This document shows positions 42,906 to 57,900 of a stretch of DNA of 64,000 bases, one piece after another. The notes under the pieces were generated by a model. It searched no databases and was not told the DNA's origin. It worked only from the letters and a program-made list of their open reading frames with translations. Origin of the DNA: Syngnathus acus. Its lineage: Eukaryota > Chordata > Actinopteri > Syngnathiformes > Syngnathidae. The DNA lies in NCBI RefSeq assembly GCF_901709675.1, contig NC_051087.1, forward strand, positions 13,147,384-13,211,383, read 5' to 3'. The position numbers were made by a program, and so were the translations under genes. Positions within the stretch are counted from its first letter, which is position 1. Each line of letters opens with the position of its first letter.

Positions 42906-45900
42906 GTGAGTAATTTGCGATTTCGGAGTTGGATTGGTACGGAAGAGGATTACGGCCGGTGAAGAAAAAAAAAGGGGGGACAGGATTCTGATTTTAAAGT
43001 GAGAATTCTTTGATCAGAAAGTGGGTATTCTCACTTTAAAGTCGGAAATTTCACTGTAAAGTCACAATTTAGACTTTATCGTCAGAATTAGACTTTCAAG
43101 TGAGAATTCAGACTTTAAAGTCACAATTCAGACTTTAAAGTGAAGTCAAAATTCTGAGAAAAAAAATTCAGAATCCCGTCCCTCTTCACAGGCCCTAATC
43201 CTCTTCCGTATATTGGGACTTTGAAGCTGTTGTAAATCATCTTTTTGCCCTACGGCACTGTAGTGTCCATGGATATTCTGCGCAGACATGAAAAGAAATG
43301 TGCTCAATTGAACAGGTGTATGCCTCACATCAGTCCTGAATGCAAAGGATCTAAACTACAACCTTTAGATCCTTTGCATTCATGAATGATCAATTAACTA
43401 TAACAGAATAAAAATTAAGTGACCAATGATTTATTTAAGGTCTCCTGGATGATTTTGATCTTTTCTTGTTTAACGAGCAAATGACGTTACCGGCAAATCC
43501 ATTATGACAAACTAAAAGTATAAACTACGTCACCACTTTAGCTTCGATCCAACTAAGCAGGTTTGTGCCCGGTTCGAAGCCCAAAAGGTGACGTCCCCCG
43601 GCCCCCTTTATCCTGGTGAAGTGCTTGCTTTGTTTGCCCTTCCCGAATAAAATCTCGACAAAAATAAAAATGAAGTTTTTCGTTGCTCAGAGGTTGTAGT
43701 CAAACGGGCCAAATGACGTCACGTCCCCTCAGAAAGCCGGCGGCGTGCGCGCGTACGCGAGCCCGACGTGTGCGCGCCTGCTGTTTGTAAGCTGTGCGAG
43801 GGCAAGTGGAAGGCACCCACCCGCTCGCCACTGTCCGCGGGCTGTTTGGCCCCTCGTGGACTCCCAGACGATGAGAACGCACCCGAAAGCGCTCGTGACG
43901 CTCGTTCTTTCATTGGGCGCCGCTTTTGTTGTATTTATTGCTTTATTTTTCTATTTTTATCTATTCAATGTTTTACCAGGTGTGTCCATTGAGAATACTT
44001 TCTCGTTTTCAATGCCAACCTGGAGGCAATGTGTGTGGTGTCTTGCCCAAGGACACAACGACACGTGACTGTGACAGAGCCAGGGTCGAACCGCCAACCC
44101 TCCGGTTCCTAATGATGATGATATATCTTTATTTCGAACATATTTAAAACATAAAAAGAGAAAAATAAAACAAATAACACTTTCAAGTGCCAAATTTAAG
44201 TCCAGGAAACAAACAAACGAATGAACCAACAAACAAAACAATATCAAAGAATGCTCGAAAAAGAGTAGGAGGAAACGTAGCTCGACACGCTCTACTGCCT
44301 GAGCCACGGCCTCAATACCATAGAGTTTTGTCGTGAAGGTAAACCAGGGGTTGGCGACCCGCGGCTCCAGAGCCACATGCGGCTCTTTAGCATTCTCTAG
44401 CGGCTTGCTGGAGCTTTTGCAAAAATGCGTGAAAATGGAAAGATATGTTGTCGTTTTTTTGTTGGTTATTAAAAACGTTTTTACAGCATAATCATGACAC
44501 ATTCTTATGCTGTAAAAATGTATGTAGTTGTAAATATATTAAAAATACGGAATTTCAGAATGGCGCCAAATAGCAAAATTGGGTCGTAGCCTGCGACATA
44601 GCACAGGCGAGTTGTAAACAACCAGATGTGTGAGTGATGGGCCATGGATTCAAAAGGCAAAAAGAGAAAGATTGCTGATGAGAACAGAGGCTTTAAGAAA
44701 GAATGGACTGAACATGCATGCTAAATTTGCTGCCGATCACCCAGTTGGAACTGAGAGCAAAGGTGCAATTGCTGTGCTGGTGGAGAGATTTGAGGACCGA
44801 AAAAACAGTTTCAAGAAGTGGATTGCATCTCCAAACTCTACTGCTGCTACAAGTTTTGTTGCAGCCCAGAAGATGATAAACCATTCACCGATGGCGAGTA
44901 CATGAAGGATTCATTCATTAAATTACCAGCGTGCCTATTTTCGGACAGTGAGGGAAAGGGTAATTAAAATGGCAAACACTATCACCGATCAGCAAATCAA
45001 GGACATCAATTCAGCACCAGCTTTCTCAATGCCTGTGATGAGTCGCGTGACGTGACCGATATCGAACAGACAGCTCTGCTATGCAGGTACGTGAACTCTA
45101 TCGTACATCAGTAGTCACGTGGTGCCTAATTCTCTCCAGGATGCGCTGCAGGGAGAATAGACATTTAATTATTAATGTTTATTTTTTATTTGTAGCCTGC
45201 TTCATTATTTCAATAGTAGGAATCCAGCTTATGTATTGTCAGTCTATGTAGCCTTATAAAAGGCTTTAAACAGAGGCGTAGCCAAGCCGGGGCGAGCCGG
45301 GGCGGCGCCCCGGTTAGGACTCCCTGCGCCCCGGTTGACCAAAAAAAAAAAAAAAAAAAAAAAAATCGAGCTTTTTCGATTCTTCATTTTCATGCCGTTT
45401 TTTTTCTTTCGGTCTTGCGCGAATGTGCTTGCGCTATTCTATGTGCGCGATGTTATCCATTCACCGTTTGCCTCCCGGACCCGGATGTTGTTTTAGCGAT
45501 CAGCGAACGGCGTGGGTGATGTTCGATTTTTTTTCCTGTGGGCGTGCGCCCCTACTGGAAAAATTCCTGGCTACGCCTCTGGCTTTAAATTTTTGCGACT
45601 CCAGATAGGTATGTTTTTCTTGGGGGGGCAATATGGCTCTTTGAACATTTTGGGTTGCCGACCCCTGCCTGAGGTAAAGAAATAAAAAAGTGACTTGCAG
45701 GAAAACCAAGTTTGGTTACCCCCAACTTGACTTGACGTTCTCCCATTTCATTGCTGTGTTTTCTCCATTACGCTAACAAAGAAGCCACATCAATAATGTG
45801 GGGCTCAGGTTATTAGAGCAAGCAGTACATAAATCATCCACACGAAGGCGTATTTGAGCATGTCTTTTGTGGGCTAAGTGTAGAAATTAGTGTCATTTAG

Positions 45901-48900
45901 TGGTGAGCTAATAGAAGGCAACAACCAAAAACGGAAAGCGCGTGCCTTTTGATTCACTGCGTCACAAGCTGCCTGCCACATTGTCGATGCAAGCAAAATG
46001 CCACCACAAACGACTTAATCTCAAGCTTCTTTTCTCTATTTTAACGTTATCCTTTTGACAGCTGATCCATTTTCATTTTCGTCCAATAGTCAATGGCAGG
46101 GAGGTGTGTTCAGTGTGTTGCTTGCATTTGAATGCCATTTAGGACTTGAAAAAATCACATGGGAGAATGTCATCGTAAGTGCAAATGGAGAAACATGCAC
46201 TGGAATGAATGCTGGTTACGAAAATAAGCTAAATTCGTTTTAAAGAAATACCGATTGGATTGACCCACTACTTGGGTTAATCTGAACCAACTTTCTGTCT
46301 TTTGAAACAAAACTCGATACAAATGCCAAGGCGCTGCTGACGTTATGCCAGTACGTCATACAAGTCTCAAATGTGTCCTCAGCTGATCCGGGCTCAGCGT
46401 GTGAAGAAGACTGGCTCCCTTTCGGCTCCAGTTGCTACAAGAAGATGGAGACCCCCAACGGTTGGCTGGGGGCTCGGCACGACTGCGTCTGGGAGGGCGG
46501 CGACCTGGTCTCCGTTGCCTCGTCGGCCGAGGAAGCCTTCGTGAAGGGGAAAATGGCCGACGTCCCTTTCTGGATGGGACTCTCCAATCTGGTGAGACGG
46601 AAGCGCAAGCAGTTGATTCTCTACTGGTACGCGATTGACAAGCGGGATTGGTCTCTGCAGAATTGCGACGAGGCTTGGTGTCAGTATGACAAGGAGCAAA
46701 AGAAGCTGACTTGGTCCGATGTCCGCGTGACTGTGACCTACTCCAACTGGGCTAAAGGTCTAAACGGAAAGTAAGAAGGTTACGTTTTTGCATCCTTTCA
46801 CTGTCAAAATGTCCTTTTCCAAAATGGGAAAGAGCATCGTGATGAGGGGGAAAAAGAGCTTTTGTCAATTTTTCATCAGAAAGTAAGAGGAAATACTGAG
46901 ATGCTTTTCACGACTTCTCCCTACAGCTCCGACGTGGAGTCCTGCGCGTACGTCAACCTTGGCGTGGTCCAAAATAATCAGCAAGGAAAGTGGCGACACG
47001 GCTCGTGCAGATCCTCGTTGCCATACATGTGCAAGCGCTCGCTGGACGGTAAGCCCGCACGAATTATATTATGATGTCAAAAGGAACATTTCAAACGTGT
47101 GGTCTTTCTGCAGACTGCCTGGAGGGCAGGCAGTGTTCCTTTAAAGTCTTCGGTTACGATCGAGTGGAGAGTGAGTGGCTGCCACGCTTGTTTTTACTCC
47201 TGCACCGTCCCGCCGTGCTTTTCCAATCCAAGTTTGTTTGTGGCTTCAGCTTCCTCCTGCGACCCTGGCGACTTTCTGTTCGACGACTCTTGCTATCATT
47301 TTGGGCGGGAGAAGATGAATTGGCAGCCCGCTGAGGACTTCTGCAAGGGACGCAAAAGTCACCTGGCCAGCGTCCACTCACAGGACGAAGTTAAATTCTT
47401 GGGTGGTGAGCGCCAAGACAAACCGACAATTCCACGATCTACCCGCAATGCTCACCAGCATCTTTGCAACTTGCGCTTGTTCTGCTTTTCTCAAGCTCAC
47501 ATAAGCTATGACCTTGGTTGGGTGGGACTCGCGAGGAAGAATGGCAATTATGAGTATACTGATGGAACATCTATCGTAAGTGAAATGTTTAAGTGACCTA
47601 AAAAGTTGTCATTTGTCCAGAATGATATATGAATGAATGAGATGTCGTACTGAAATGCAAAAGATAAAAGTGAGATACAAAGTGTCATTTAAGCAGGAAA
47701 AAGCTTTCTTGAACAAAAACGAAAAAGTCAAACTTTGACCGGAATGGCCGCAATGTTACAAGAAGAGCTATGAAGAAATGTTTTTCAGAAAATCAGCTGG
47801 AACAAGGACAAAGCTGCAGCTTGATGGCAATTAGAATTGTAATTCACAAGAGCAAAAAAAAAAAAAAAAAAAGCCATCATGCGCTCGTTATCTCTGTCAT
47901 GTGTGCAGGACGACACCCCACGATTGCAACTTCTCAAGTCCAACTGCATGGCTGTGTTCTATGGTCCTCTTATTAATGACTATGGATGCGGCACTAACAA
48001 CTTTCCAGCCATCTGCAAAAAAGGTCTGAAAGTCACGACGGCTCCCTTTGCCCATTCACGCGCGCGCTCATTATTGATCCCTCTTGCAGCCAAGGTCCGA
48101 AAGGCTCTTACTGCTCATCCGTCGTCAAGATTCAGGCTAGGTGGGCGTCACATCCGTGGTCGCGCTCTTGTCGCCAGTTGGCCCTCACGTGACGCGAGTC
48201 TCGCTTGCAGGCTGGAGCGAAAGGTGCGGCAGGTGGATGGAGAACCCGGCCAACGACTTCTGCTACCTGATCAGCCACAACCAGGACGTGACCTGGCAGG
48301 AGGCGCGAGACAAATGCGTCGACCACGGAGGCGACCTTCTCAGCCTTGCCGACGACACTGAACAGAAGTTCATACAAGGTAAAGTGCCCGGAGGACACGA
48401 TGGAGCACTTTACCTTGCACAGTTTATGCCGCATGGACTCCAGAAGGAACAATGCACCTCTTGATCGTTGTTTAACTTTGATTGGAAGATCTGTGCGACA
48501 TTCCGCTGACTCTATGGTTGGGCGCCAATGCCGAGATCACTGAAGGCAGTAAGTGGACTGATGGATCCCCGTTCATTTACAAAAACCTGAAAGCAGGTCG
48601 GTCTCAAACCCGCCGAAAGTTTGTCGGCGACAAAACGGACGAGTGCTTAGCGTCTGTCGTCTCCTTCCAGATAACGCCAGTGACGCCACTGGCGGACGCT
48701 GCCTTTCCTTGCTCACTGCCGACGGCGACTGGAAATTTGACCAATGCCGAAAAAACAGCAGCTACATCTGCAAGAGAAGAGGAAGAGGTAACGTGACGCT
48801 TGGCCGATTCGCACTGACTTCTGAAGTCCTCTCGATGAAATATGTGTGTGTTGTGAGCGTGTCAATTGTCAGTCATGGAGCTAACGCAATCGGCAAAACT

Positions 48901-51900
48901 GGAATCAAGACTGCAGCTAGTCTGAATTTCTTGTTTCCCACAACATTGGTGGCAAAACGTTGATAATACTGTGATAAATGGTTTTCGCTGGTCAGTTGGC
49001 AGCCTTGAGTGCCTTAAAAGGCGCCTTATAAATAAAATGTATTATTATTAGTTAATCTCCGGGAACTCGCTGTTGAAAGTGGCTTCCTCAGGGAAGGAAA
49101 AAATATCTCAAGACAAGCTGATTGGAAAAAGATTTTATTCCTCCAAGATGTGGAAATTTCTCGCGTCCAGAAAAGTTCCTCCCGTGCCTTCCAGAATTCG
49201 TGCTTTTTACATTGAGTCTCTACCCTAAACGGTCACAAACCAAACCACTCATTGTTAAAACTCTGATCCCAGACTGCCAGTATTATCTCGGGGGAAAGAT
49301 GGTCACAAACAAGACTGCTTGATGGTTAAATTTGGATCGGAGCCAGCTGAGCCAATTGTATTCTCTGTACTCGTACGTCAGCGTTTCTTGAGGGCTAAAA
49401 GTACCCACGACCTGAGGCCCACACTCAACAGAGATGAGCTTGAATAAATGGAATATGCGTCAAATAAAAATATTCTACAATCCCCCAAATGTTTCCTCAG
49501 TCGATCAGAAGTCATGTGATATGGTCTACGGGTGGCTCCCTTTCGGCTTCAGTTGCTACAAGAAGATGGCGACCCCCAACGGTTGGCTGGGGGCTCGGCA
49601 CGATTGCGTCGGGGAGGGCGGCGACCTGGTCTCGGTCGCCTCATCGGGCGAGGAAGCCTTTGTGAAGAAGCAAATGGGCAACGACGACCCCTTCTGGATC
49701 GGACTCTCCAATCTGGTGAGACGGAAGCGCAAGCAGTTGATTCTCTACCGGTACGCGATTGACAAGCGGGATTGGTCTGTGCAGAAATGCGAAGAGGCTT
49801 GGTGTCGGTATGACAAGAAGCAAAAGAAGCTGACTTGGTCCGATGTCCGCGTGACGGGAAACTACTCCAACTGGGACTCCCGTCAGGTTGGAAGGTAAAA
49901 AAAGTCACGTCTTGATGTCCTTTCACCGTCAGGCAACGTTTTGGGGCCCCTTTCCAAAATGGAAAAGAGCACCGTGATGAGGGGAAAAAAGACCTTTTGT
50001 CAAGTTTTCACCAGAAAGGAAGAAAAAAAATACTGAAATGCTTATCACGACTTCTCCCGACAGCTCCGACTTGGATTCCTGCGCGTACGTCAACCAAGGC
50101 GTGTGGACTCAGCCAGGAAAGTGGCGACACGGCTCGTGCAGATCCTCGTTGCCGTTTATGTGCGAGCGCCCGCTGGACGGTAAGCCTGCTCAGGAGTTGT
50201 CATGTTGATGTCAAAAGTGACATTTCACTTGCGTGGTCTTTTTGCAGACTGCCCGGAGGGCCGGCCGTGTTCCTTGAAAGACTTTGGTTACCTTCGAGTG
50301 GAGAGTGAGTGGCTGCCACGCTTGTTTTTACTCTTCCACCGTCCCGCCGTGCTTCTCTAATCCAAGTTTGTTTGTGGCTTCAGCTTCCTCCTGCGACCCT
50401 GGCGAATTCCTGTTTGACGAGTCTTGCTATCGTTTCGAGGGGGTGAAGAAGGTGCAGTGGGCCGCCGAGAGGGTTTGCAAAAGAAACAAAGGTCATCTGG
50501 CCAGCGTCCTCTCAGCGGATGAAGGCAATTTCTTGGCAGGTCAGCAAGTGCCAAGAAACATCCGACAAGTGGATGCTCTTTTTGTGCTGAAGCGCTTGTT
50601 CTGCTTTCCTCAAGCTCACATGCGAGACGCAGGAAGATCTCAGCCTTTTATGGGATTGAAGAAGAAGAAAAACATTTTTGAGTGGATTGACGGAAAATCT
50701 ACAGTAAGTAAAAAATTTACTGCAGTCTAAAGAAGTTGGCATTTGCCTCTACCCAAAGGCAAAAGATTGGAATTGAATAGAAAAATGCTTTTGAAGTATA
50801 TAAGCTGGAACATTTGCGGAACAAACTTGCCGTTTCTCCTTTAGAATGATATTGAAATGAACAGATTTCAAGACCGCACAAATTATTTATAAAGCTAAAA
50901 AAAATTACTCCCTAATAATATACAAAAATGGTTCATAGAAAGAGAAAGTGTTTACAGTCGAAGAAGGGGAGAGGGAATCTTTTACAACCTAAGGTGCGCA
51001 CCACCCTCAAAAGCATGTGCATATTTGTCAATGGGGTAAAGCTATGGAATAAGTTATCTAACGATCAAAGAAAGTAAACACAATGCCCAATTCAAAGAAC
51101 ACTTTAAAAAATTTACACTAGAAAATTATAGTAGTAATTGTATATATAGTCCATATCCTATTTATTTCTTTTTCTTTTCAGAATATTATTGTATAAACTG
51201 CTTTTCATTTCTAAAATTATCTTCCTCCGATAAATCAGGTTCCTGTACTTGGAAAAAACTAACTACTGTTGAGAATTATGATGTATAAAAGGGGTAGGAA
51301 AAAACAAGCAATAGCTTCTTCCTTCTCCTTTTTTGAACATGTTGATTTATGTGCCTTATTGGCATAACATGAAATTATGTGAAAATGTGAAAAAATGATA
51401 TTGTGTTTGGTCGATCTTATGTTCAAAAATAAATTTCACTTCACTTCACTACAAAAAACTTGAATGAGATTTAAAAAAAAACAAAAAAAAAAAGGAATCA
51501 GTCTTGTAGGATAAAGTGCAGAATTTGACGGAATTCCGGAGAATAAAACAGGATGACATGATGAAACTGGTCCCAGTATGCAGTTTTCACCGAAACGCTC
51601 AAAATTGGGATTTCACCAAAAGAAAGTTGAAATGCTCCAACACCGAATGGAAAAACTCATTCAACCAAGCGCAACACAAAACAGGCTCAAGTGGCGTCCG
51701 ACGTGTCGTCCGCAGGACTACGTCACGCAGTTGGTGGGAAAAAAGTCTACAGGACTCGAAGAGTGCTTTGCTCTGTCATCTTCTGGACAATTTGATGAGT
51801 GGTCATGCGCTAAAGAGCAGCCATCTATCTGCAAAAAAGGTCCGCAAGTTACCGCAGCTCACTTTGCCCTTGAACCTGTTATTACTCTCTTTTTTGATCC

Positions 51901-54900
51901 CCCTTGCGTTCTTGCAGCCAAGGTACAAGGGGCTCTCCCTGTTCTGCCGTCGTCAACATGGGGACCAGGTGAGCATCCCACCCTGCATTCGGTCGGTCGT
52001 CGCTTTGCCCTCAAGTGACACGGGTCTCGCTTGCAGGCTGGAGCAAAAAGTGCGGCTGGTGGATGGACAACCCGTCCAACGACTTCTGCTACCTGATCAA
52101 CCACAACCGTGCCAAGACCTGGCAGGAGGCGCGAGACAACTGCGTCGGCCTCGGAGGCGACCTGCTCAGCATCACCCACTCTGATGAACAGAACTTCATA
52201 CAAGGTAAACTTCCCAGAGGACACGATAGAGGCTCCCACAGTTTATGCCCCGTGGACTCCAGAGGGAACAACGCTGTTACACACGCACCTGTACGATGTT
52301 CAAACTCTTGGTCGTTGTTTAACTTTGATCCAAAGGTCTGTACGCTCGTCCCCTGAGCAGTCCCACTCTGTGGTTGGGCGCCAATGCCAATATCACTAAC
52401 GGCATCGAGTGGATTGACGGATCGACGTCCACTTACAAAAACCTGAAAACAGGTCGGCCTACAACCCGGGGAATGTTTGTCGGCGACAAAACGGATGAGT
52501 GCTTAGCATTTGTCGTCTCCTTCCAGGCATCGCCGGAGAAGGCCCAGGTGGAAGCTGCCTTTCCTTGCTCACTGCTGACGGCCGCTGGGCAAAAGCCGAT
52601 TGTAAGGAGAAGCGCAGCAGCTACATCTGCAAGAGAAGAGGAAGAGGCATGATTTGACATTGGTCTTATTCTTAGAGTTGTGTCATCAGATATGAAGTAT
52701 TAAGGAAGGCCTTTTCTAAAGTCCTTTGATTCTCGGTGCCGCAGTTGACACGATTGGTAAAAAACTCACTGGAATTTAGTTTCCACAAAATGCTGACAAG
52801 ACAGTCATGCCATTACGTGCGGATAATTCTATATTTCTGCCATTCTAAATAACGGCATAATAATGGTGTCCTCAGCCATTCCTAAATCAGCATGTGAGAA
52901 GGGGTGGAGTCTTCACCAGTCCAGTTGCTACAGGAAGATGGAGACCCCCAACGGTTGGCTGGGGGCTCGGTACAACTGCATCTGGGAGGGCGGCGACTTG
53001 GTCTCCATCGCCTCATCGGACGAGGAAGCCTTTGTGAAGAAGGAAATGGGCAAGAACCCCTTCTGGATCAGACTCTCCAATCTGGTGAGACGGAAGCGCA
53101 AGCAGTTGATTCTCTACTGGTACGCACGCGACTGACAAGCGGGATTGGTCTCTGCAGAAATGCGACGAGGCTTGGTGTCGGTATGACAAGGAGCAAAAGA
53201 AGCTGACTTGGTCAGATGCTCGTGAGACGATGACCTACTCCAACTGGGCTCCAGGTCAAGTTGGAAGGTAAGAAGTTCATGTCTTGAATGTTAGGCAATG
53301 TTTGGGGCCCCTTTCCAAAATGGGAAAGAGCACATGTGACGAGGGGGGAAAAAAAGTCTTTTGTTAAAAGAGAGCAAGAAAAGAACCTCCAATTCATCCT
53401 GTTTGTAAGATGCTTTTCACGACTTCTCCCGACAGCTCCGATGTACAGTCCTGCGCGTACGTCAACCAAGGCTCGTGGACCGAGAGTCAGCCAGGAAAGT
53501 GGCGACAAGCCTCGTGCGGATCCTCGTTGGCGTTCATGTGCGAGCGCTCGCTGGACGGTAAGCCTGCTCAGGAGTTGTCATGTTGATGTCGAAAGGGACA
53601 TTTTAATTGTGTGGTCTTTCTGCAGACTGCCCAGAAGGCCGGCAGTGTTCCTTGAAAGACTTTGGTTACGATAGAGTGGAGAGTGAGTGGCTGTCACTCT
53701 GGTTTTTAGTCCTGCATCGTCCCGCCGTGCTTTTCCAATCCAAGTTTGTTTGTGGCTTCAGCTTCCTCCTGCGACCCCGGCGACTTCCTGTTCGACGACT
53801 CTTGCTATCATTTTGAGTGGAAACGTAAGAATTGGCAGGCCGCCGAGAAATTCTGCAAGGGACGGGATGGTTACTTGGCCAGCGTCCACTCAGAGGACGA
53901 AAACAAGTTCTTGGCTGGTGAGCACCAAGACAAACCAACAATTCTGTGATCATCCCGCAATGATCACCAGCATCTTTACAACTAGCGCTTGTTCTGCTTT
54001 ACTCAAGCTCACGTACGATATGATAAAGGATATTGGCCTTTCATGGGACTCAAGAAGAACAAAGACAACAAATTTTCCTGGAGCGACGCAACGTCTGCAG
54101 TAAGCAAAACGCCTACAGCTGTCTAAAATGTGTCCAGAATGAGATATGAGAAAGCCAAAGTTGGGTTGGTCACAATGTTGCAAGAGCAGAAAAAAATGTG
54201 TTAAGTTTCAAAGGGGCTGGGCCACGAACACAGATTACCGTAATTTTCGGACTATAAGTCGCGGTTTTTTTTCATAGTTTGGGTGGGGGGGCGACTTATA
54301 CTCAGGAGCGACTTACATACATATATATGGGGTTTTTTCACTTTTTTGGGCATTTTATGGCTGGTGCGACTTATACTCCGGTGCGACTTATAGTCCGAAA
54401 ATTACGGTAACTTGCAGTTGTTTTAAGACAAATAAAATTGACAAGCTTGAATAAAATAGTTATATACAGTTTTTTTTGTCTGGTCATATAAAAGTGCAGA
54501 ATTTTACAGATGGACAGTCTAAGAACAAAATAGGAACATTGTAGTTGTAGATGTTAAAAATGGAGTACAGTAATAAGAAAAAAAATCTGAACGTTTGAAG
54601 AAAATAAGTTGCAACACCAAACGCACTCAAGTGGTATCCATCCTGTCATCCGCAGGACTACATCACGCTGAGTGGAGAACAGTCTACAGGACGCGGTGAC
54701 TGCTTTGCTCTGTCAGCTTCTGGACGATTTCATCAGTGGCCCTGCACTGAAGAGCAGCCATCTGTCTGCAAAAAAGGTCCAAAAGTCACGACAGCTCACT
54801 TTGCCCTTTAACCTCTCACTGCTCTCTCATATTTGATCCCCCTTGCGTTCTTGCAGCCAAAATCCGAGAGACTCGCCATGATGAGCCGCAAGCAGGTGGG

Positions 54901-57900
54901 CATCCCATCCTGCGGCCGATTGGTCATTGGCCAGTTGGCCCTCAAGTGACGCGAGTCTTGCTTGCAGGCTGGGGCGGAAAATGCGGCTCGTGGGTGGAGA
55001 ACCTCTTTAAGGACATCTGCTACCTGGTCAACCGCAACCATGCCAAGACCTGGCAGGAGGCGCGAGACGACTGCGTCCGCCTCGGAGGCGACCTGCTCAG
55101 CATCACTGACAACACGGAGCAGACCTACATACTAGGTAGGCATATGGGCTCGATCGGTACTGTTGGTTGAGAATCTTAGATAGGCCAAAGAAAGTGACAT
55201 TTTGAAAGAACTTTTTTGCCAGTTGTCTTTTATTGCTCAAGACAAAGAAAACGTTTGTGACGTCACCTGCAGTTGGTTACCAGACCCCAAGTGGTTGTGT
55301 TGTGTTGTGTTGTGTAGGCTGAGGACTGTATAGGGGGTTGGCTCGGATGTTAATGCTCTTTTCGCCCCCAGGTGCTGGTCAGAACACAGGAGGGAAGACG
55401 TGGTTCGGTTTTGATTGCTTTACTGGATCATAGGGGGATACAGGCAAATTGGCAAAGGCACACATTTTGTCGTAAGGATGTGAGAGCAGGTGTGTGCAGT
55501 GTTCATGGGTGAGTGTGTGTGAGTGTGTGGTTCTGCAAATACACTAAGTCAATGGTCAACCTCTGACACCACACAACACTAATAGACGGCACACATCACA
55601 TAACTAACTGCGCGTAACGGTTCCGCCATACTAAATAAACATAAATGAAGTACTCTAGGGCAGTGGTCCCCAACCTTTTTTGCACCACGGACCGGTTACG
55701 TGTCAGAAATATTTTCGCGGACCGGCCTTTATATAAATAAATATATTTATATATTTATTATTTAAATATTTATATATATATAAATAGGATGAAATAAAAT
55801 GATACGACTGGCATAAAAACAAATATAAGCCACATAAAAATAAAACGTTGAATTAGTGGGAGCACCGAGCTCTTTTCTCAGAAATGAGCCGTTCCCATCT
55901 AGGCGTAATCGGAGACAATGACACCCGAAGTGGTTAAGGTTTGTCTTTAAATGCAGGATGCTTGGTCTCCATGTGCCGAAGCAGGTTTGAAGGCTTCATT
56001 GCCTCGTTAGCTAGCCTTTCGCCACATATGCGGAGTGCACTTGGCGCGTCAGAGTCACCAGTGGTGATAAATCCATATTTTAAGTAGGACTCCAGAAATG
56101 TTCTTTTAAATGCAGATTTCCTTTTCTTAGAAGTCGTAGCCTCTTCTTCTCCAGTGTCCTCATTGGACGTTTTTCCCTTTCCGAAGAAGCTTTTCAAACT
56201 TATCTGTTTCTTGCTCATTTTTGCTTGCCTCGCGGGCTTGACTGTGGTGACATGTCACGTGACCGATACGAGCGCCCTGTGTCAAGAGTCCTTATTTTTC
56301 AGATGCACCGACAGATGTAATTGGGAGAGATTCGCCAAATTTTTTATATTTTTCAAAATAAATTCTTACTTATTTTTGCTAGCTTTGCGGGCTCGACTGG
56401 GGAAACATGTCACGTGACCGGGACGAGCGTCTTAACCTGAATGAATTGATCGTCAATGAAAAAAAAATATATATATATAAATTTTCTTTTTTTCCTGTGC
56501 GGTCTGGCGGCCCGGTACCAAGTGACCCACGGACCGGTACCGGTCCGCGGCCCGGTGGTTGGGGACCACTGCTCTAGACAACACACCAAACATAAGTCAT
56601 CGAGACATGAAAACACACTTGCTGGCGACCGTTAGCCGCCGTGGAGCTACGTAACGGCTACTCGTATGATGCGAGGACAACTTAAAGGAGCGCGCCAAAG
56701 CTACCAACCAAACGGCGCGCACACAACAATCTGCGAACAGACAAACAGCACAACAGTAAACAGGAGTAATACTTAAGTGTATATACTCACTTTTCGGAAA
56801 ATACGCACACAATCACAGCAACACGCTCAGTCGATACCAGCTACTTTAACTCCCGCCGTCTGTAACTTACCACCACTGCGCGCTGGCTGCAACAATCGCG
56901 ATAAGTTGATATAACTCCCGCGAGAATTAAGGCGTGGTGACGTAACTTTCAACACAACATTGAACGCAATAATGTACATTGATTTTCAACGTCAACATAG
57001 GAACCTTTCTAACAGGTTGTCTGTCTTGACATTTTTAGCATCTGACCAGAAAAGGACAGCTATAGGGATTGACAGATCTTGCTTTTCTAGTAAAAGACCG
57101 CCATACAAAAAACTCGACAGTATACAAAAGAAACTCGTCATTATCGAGAAGGCTTCGCCGAAAAACTTCGTTTCATTGAAGATTCTGTTCCTTCAGTCTA
57201 TGGAAACGGCGGACACAGTAAAGCGCTAAGCTTGAGATGACGCAAAAATAATAAACTGTATTTAACTTTCGTATTGCGTGTATAGTATGCGCTCACTGTC
57301 GTAGCATTAGCATCGGTCTTTCTGCTGATTTTAGCGCTGTGCCCTCTGTTGTCACTTCTCGTGGATGTATTTTGACTAGTGGTATTAGCTAGTTGCATGT
57401 TTTAATCTTGGGGAACGCAAGAATGTGTTAAATGCGTTTGTTAGCCTCTCGTTAATGCTAGCATTAGGTCAACTTGATTGCATTCATAAATATTGTGAGG
57501 GGATTTATTCTGTTACGTGTTATGTATGGTTGGAAGGACAAGTCTTCTGCTGTTGACATCTTTTATTCGAGCTAAAGGTTTGCGGTGCAAGGAAATGCTA
57601 CCTCCGCTAAAAACTACAAATACGTCCGGCCTGGAGGGGAGTATCTTGAAGTATCTTATTTGCATTTAAAGAGACCGCACCAAAACTATTCAGAACAGGG
57701 GTAAAAGAGGAGCTTGTGACGCTATGACGACGAAGAATTCAGACAAAAGATTTGCTGTTCCACTTTATGTTGACCACAACGGAATGAGTAGAATGTCAAA
57801 TGAATTTATAACCATGATAGTGTAATGTCCTGTATTGTTTGTTGTATCTGGGCGTGTGAGGGCGGGGCCAGAAGTGAGAAGTGACGTCATGCGGGTGGGT

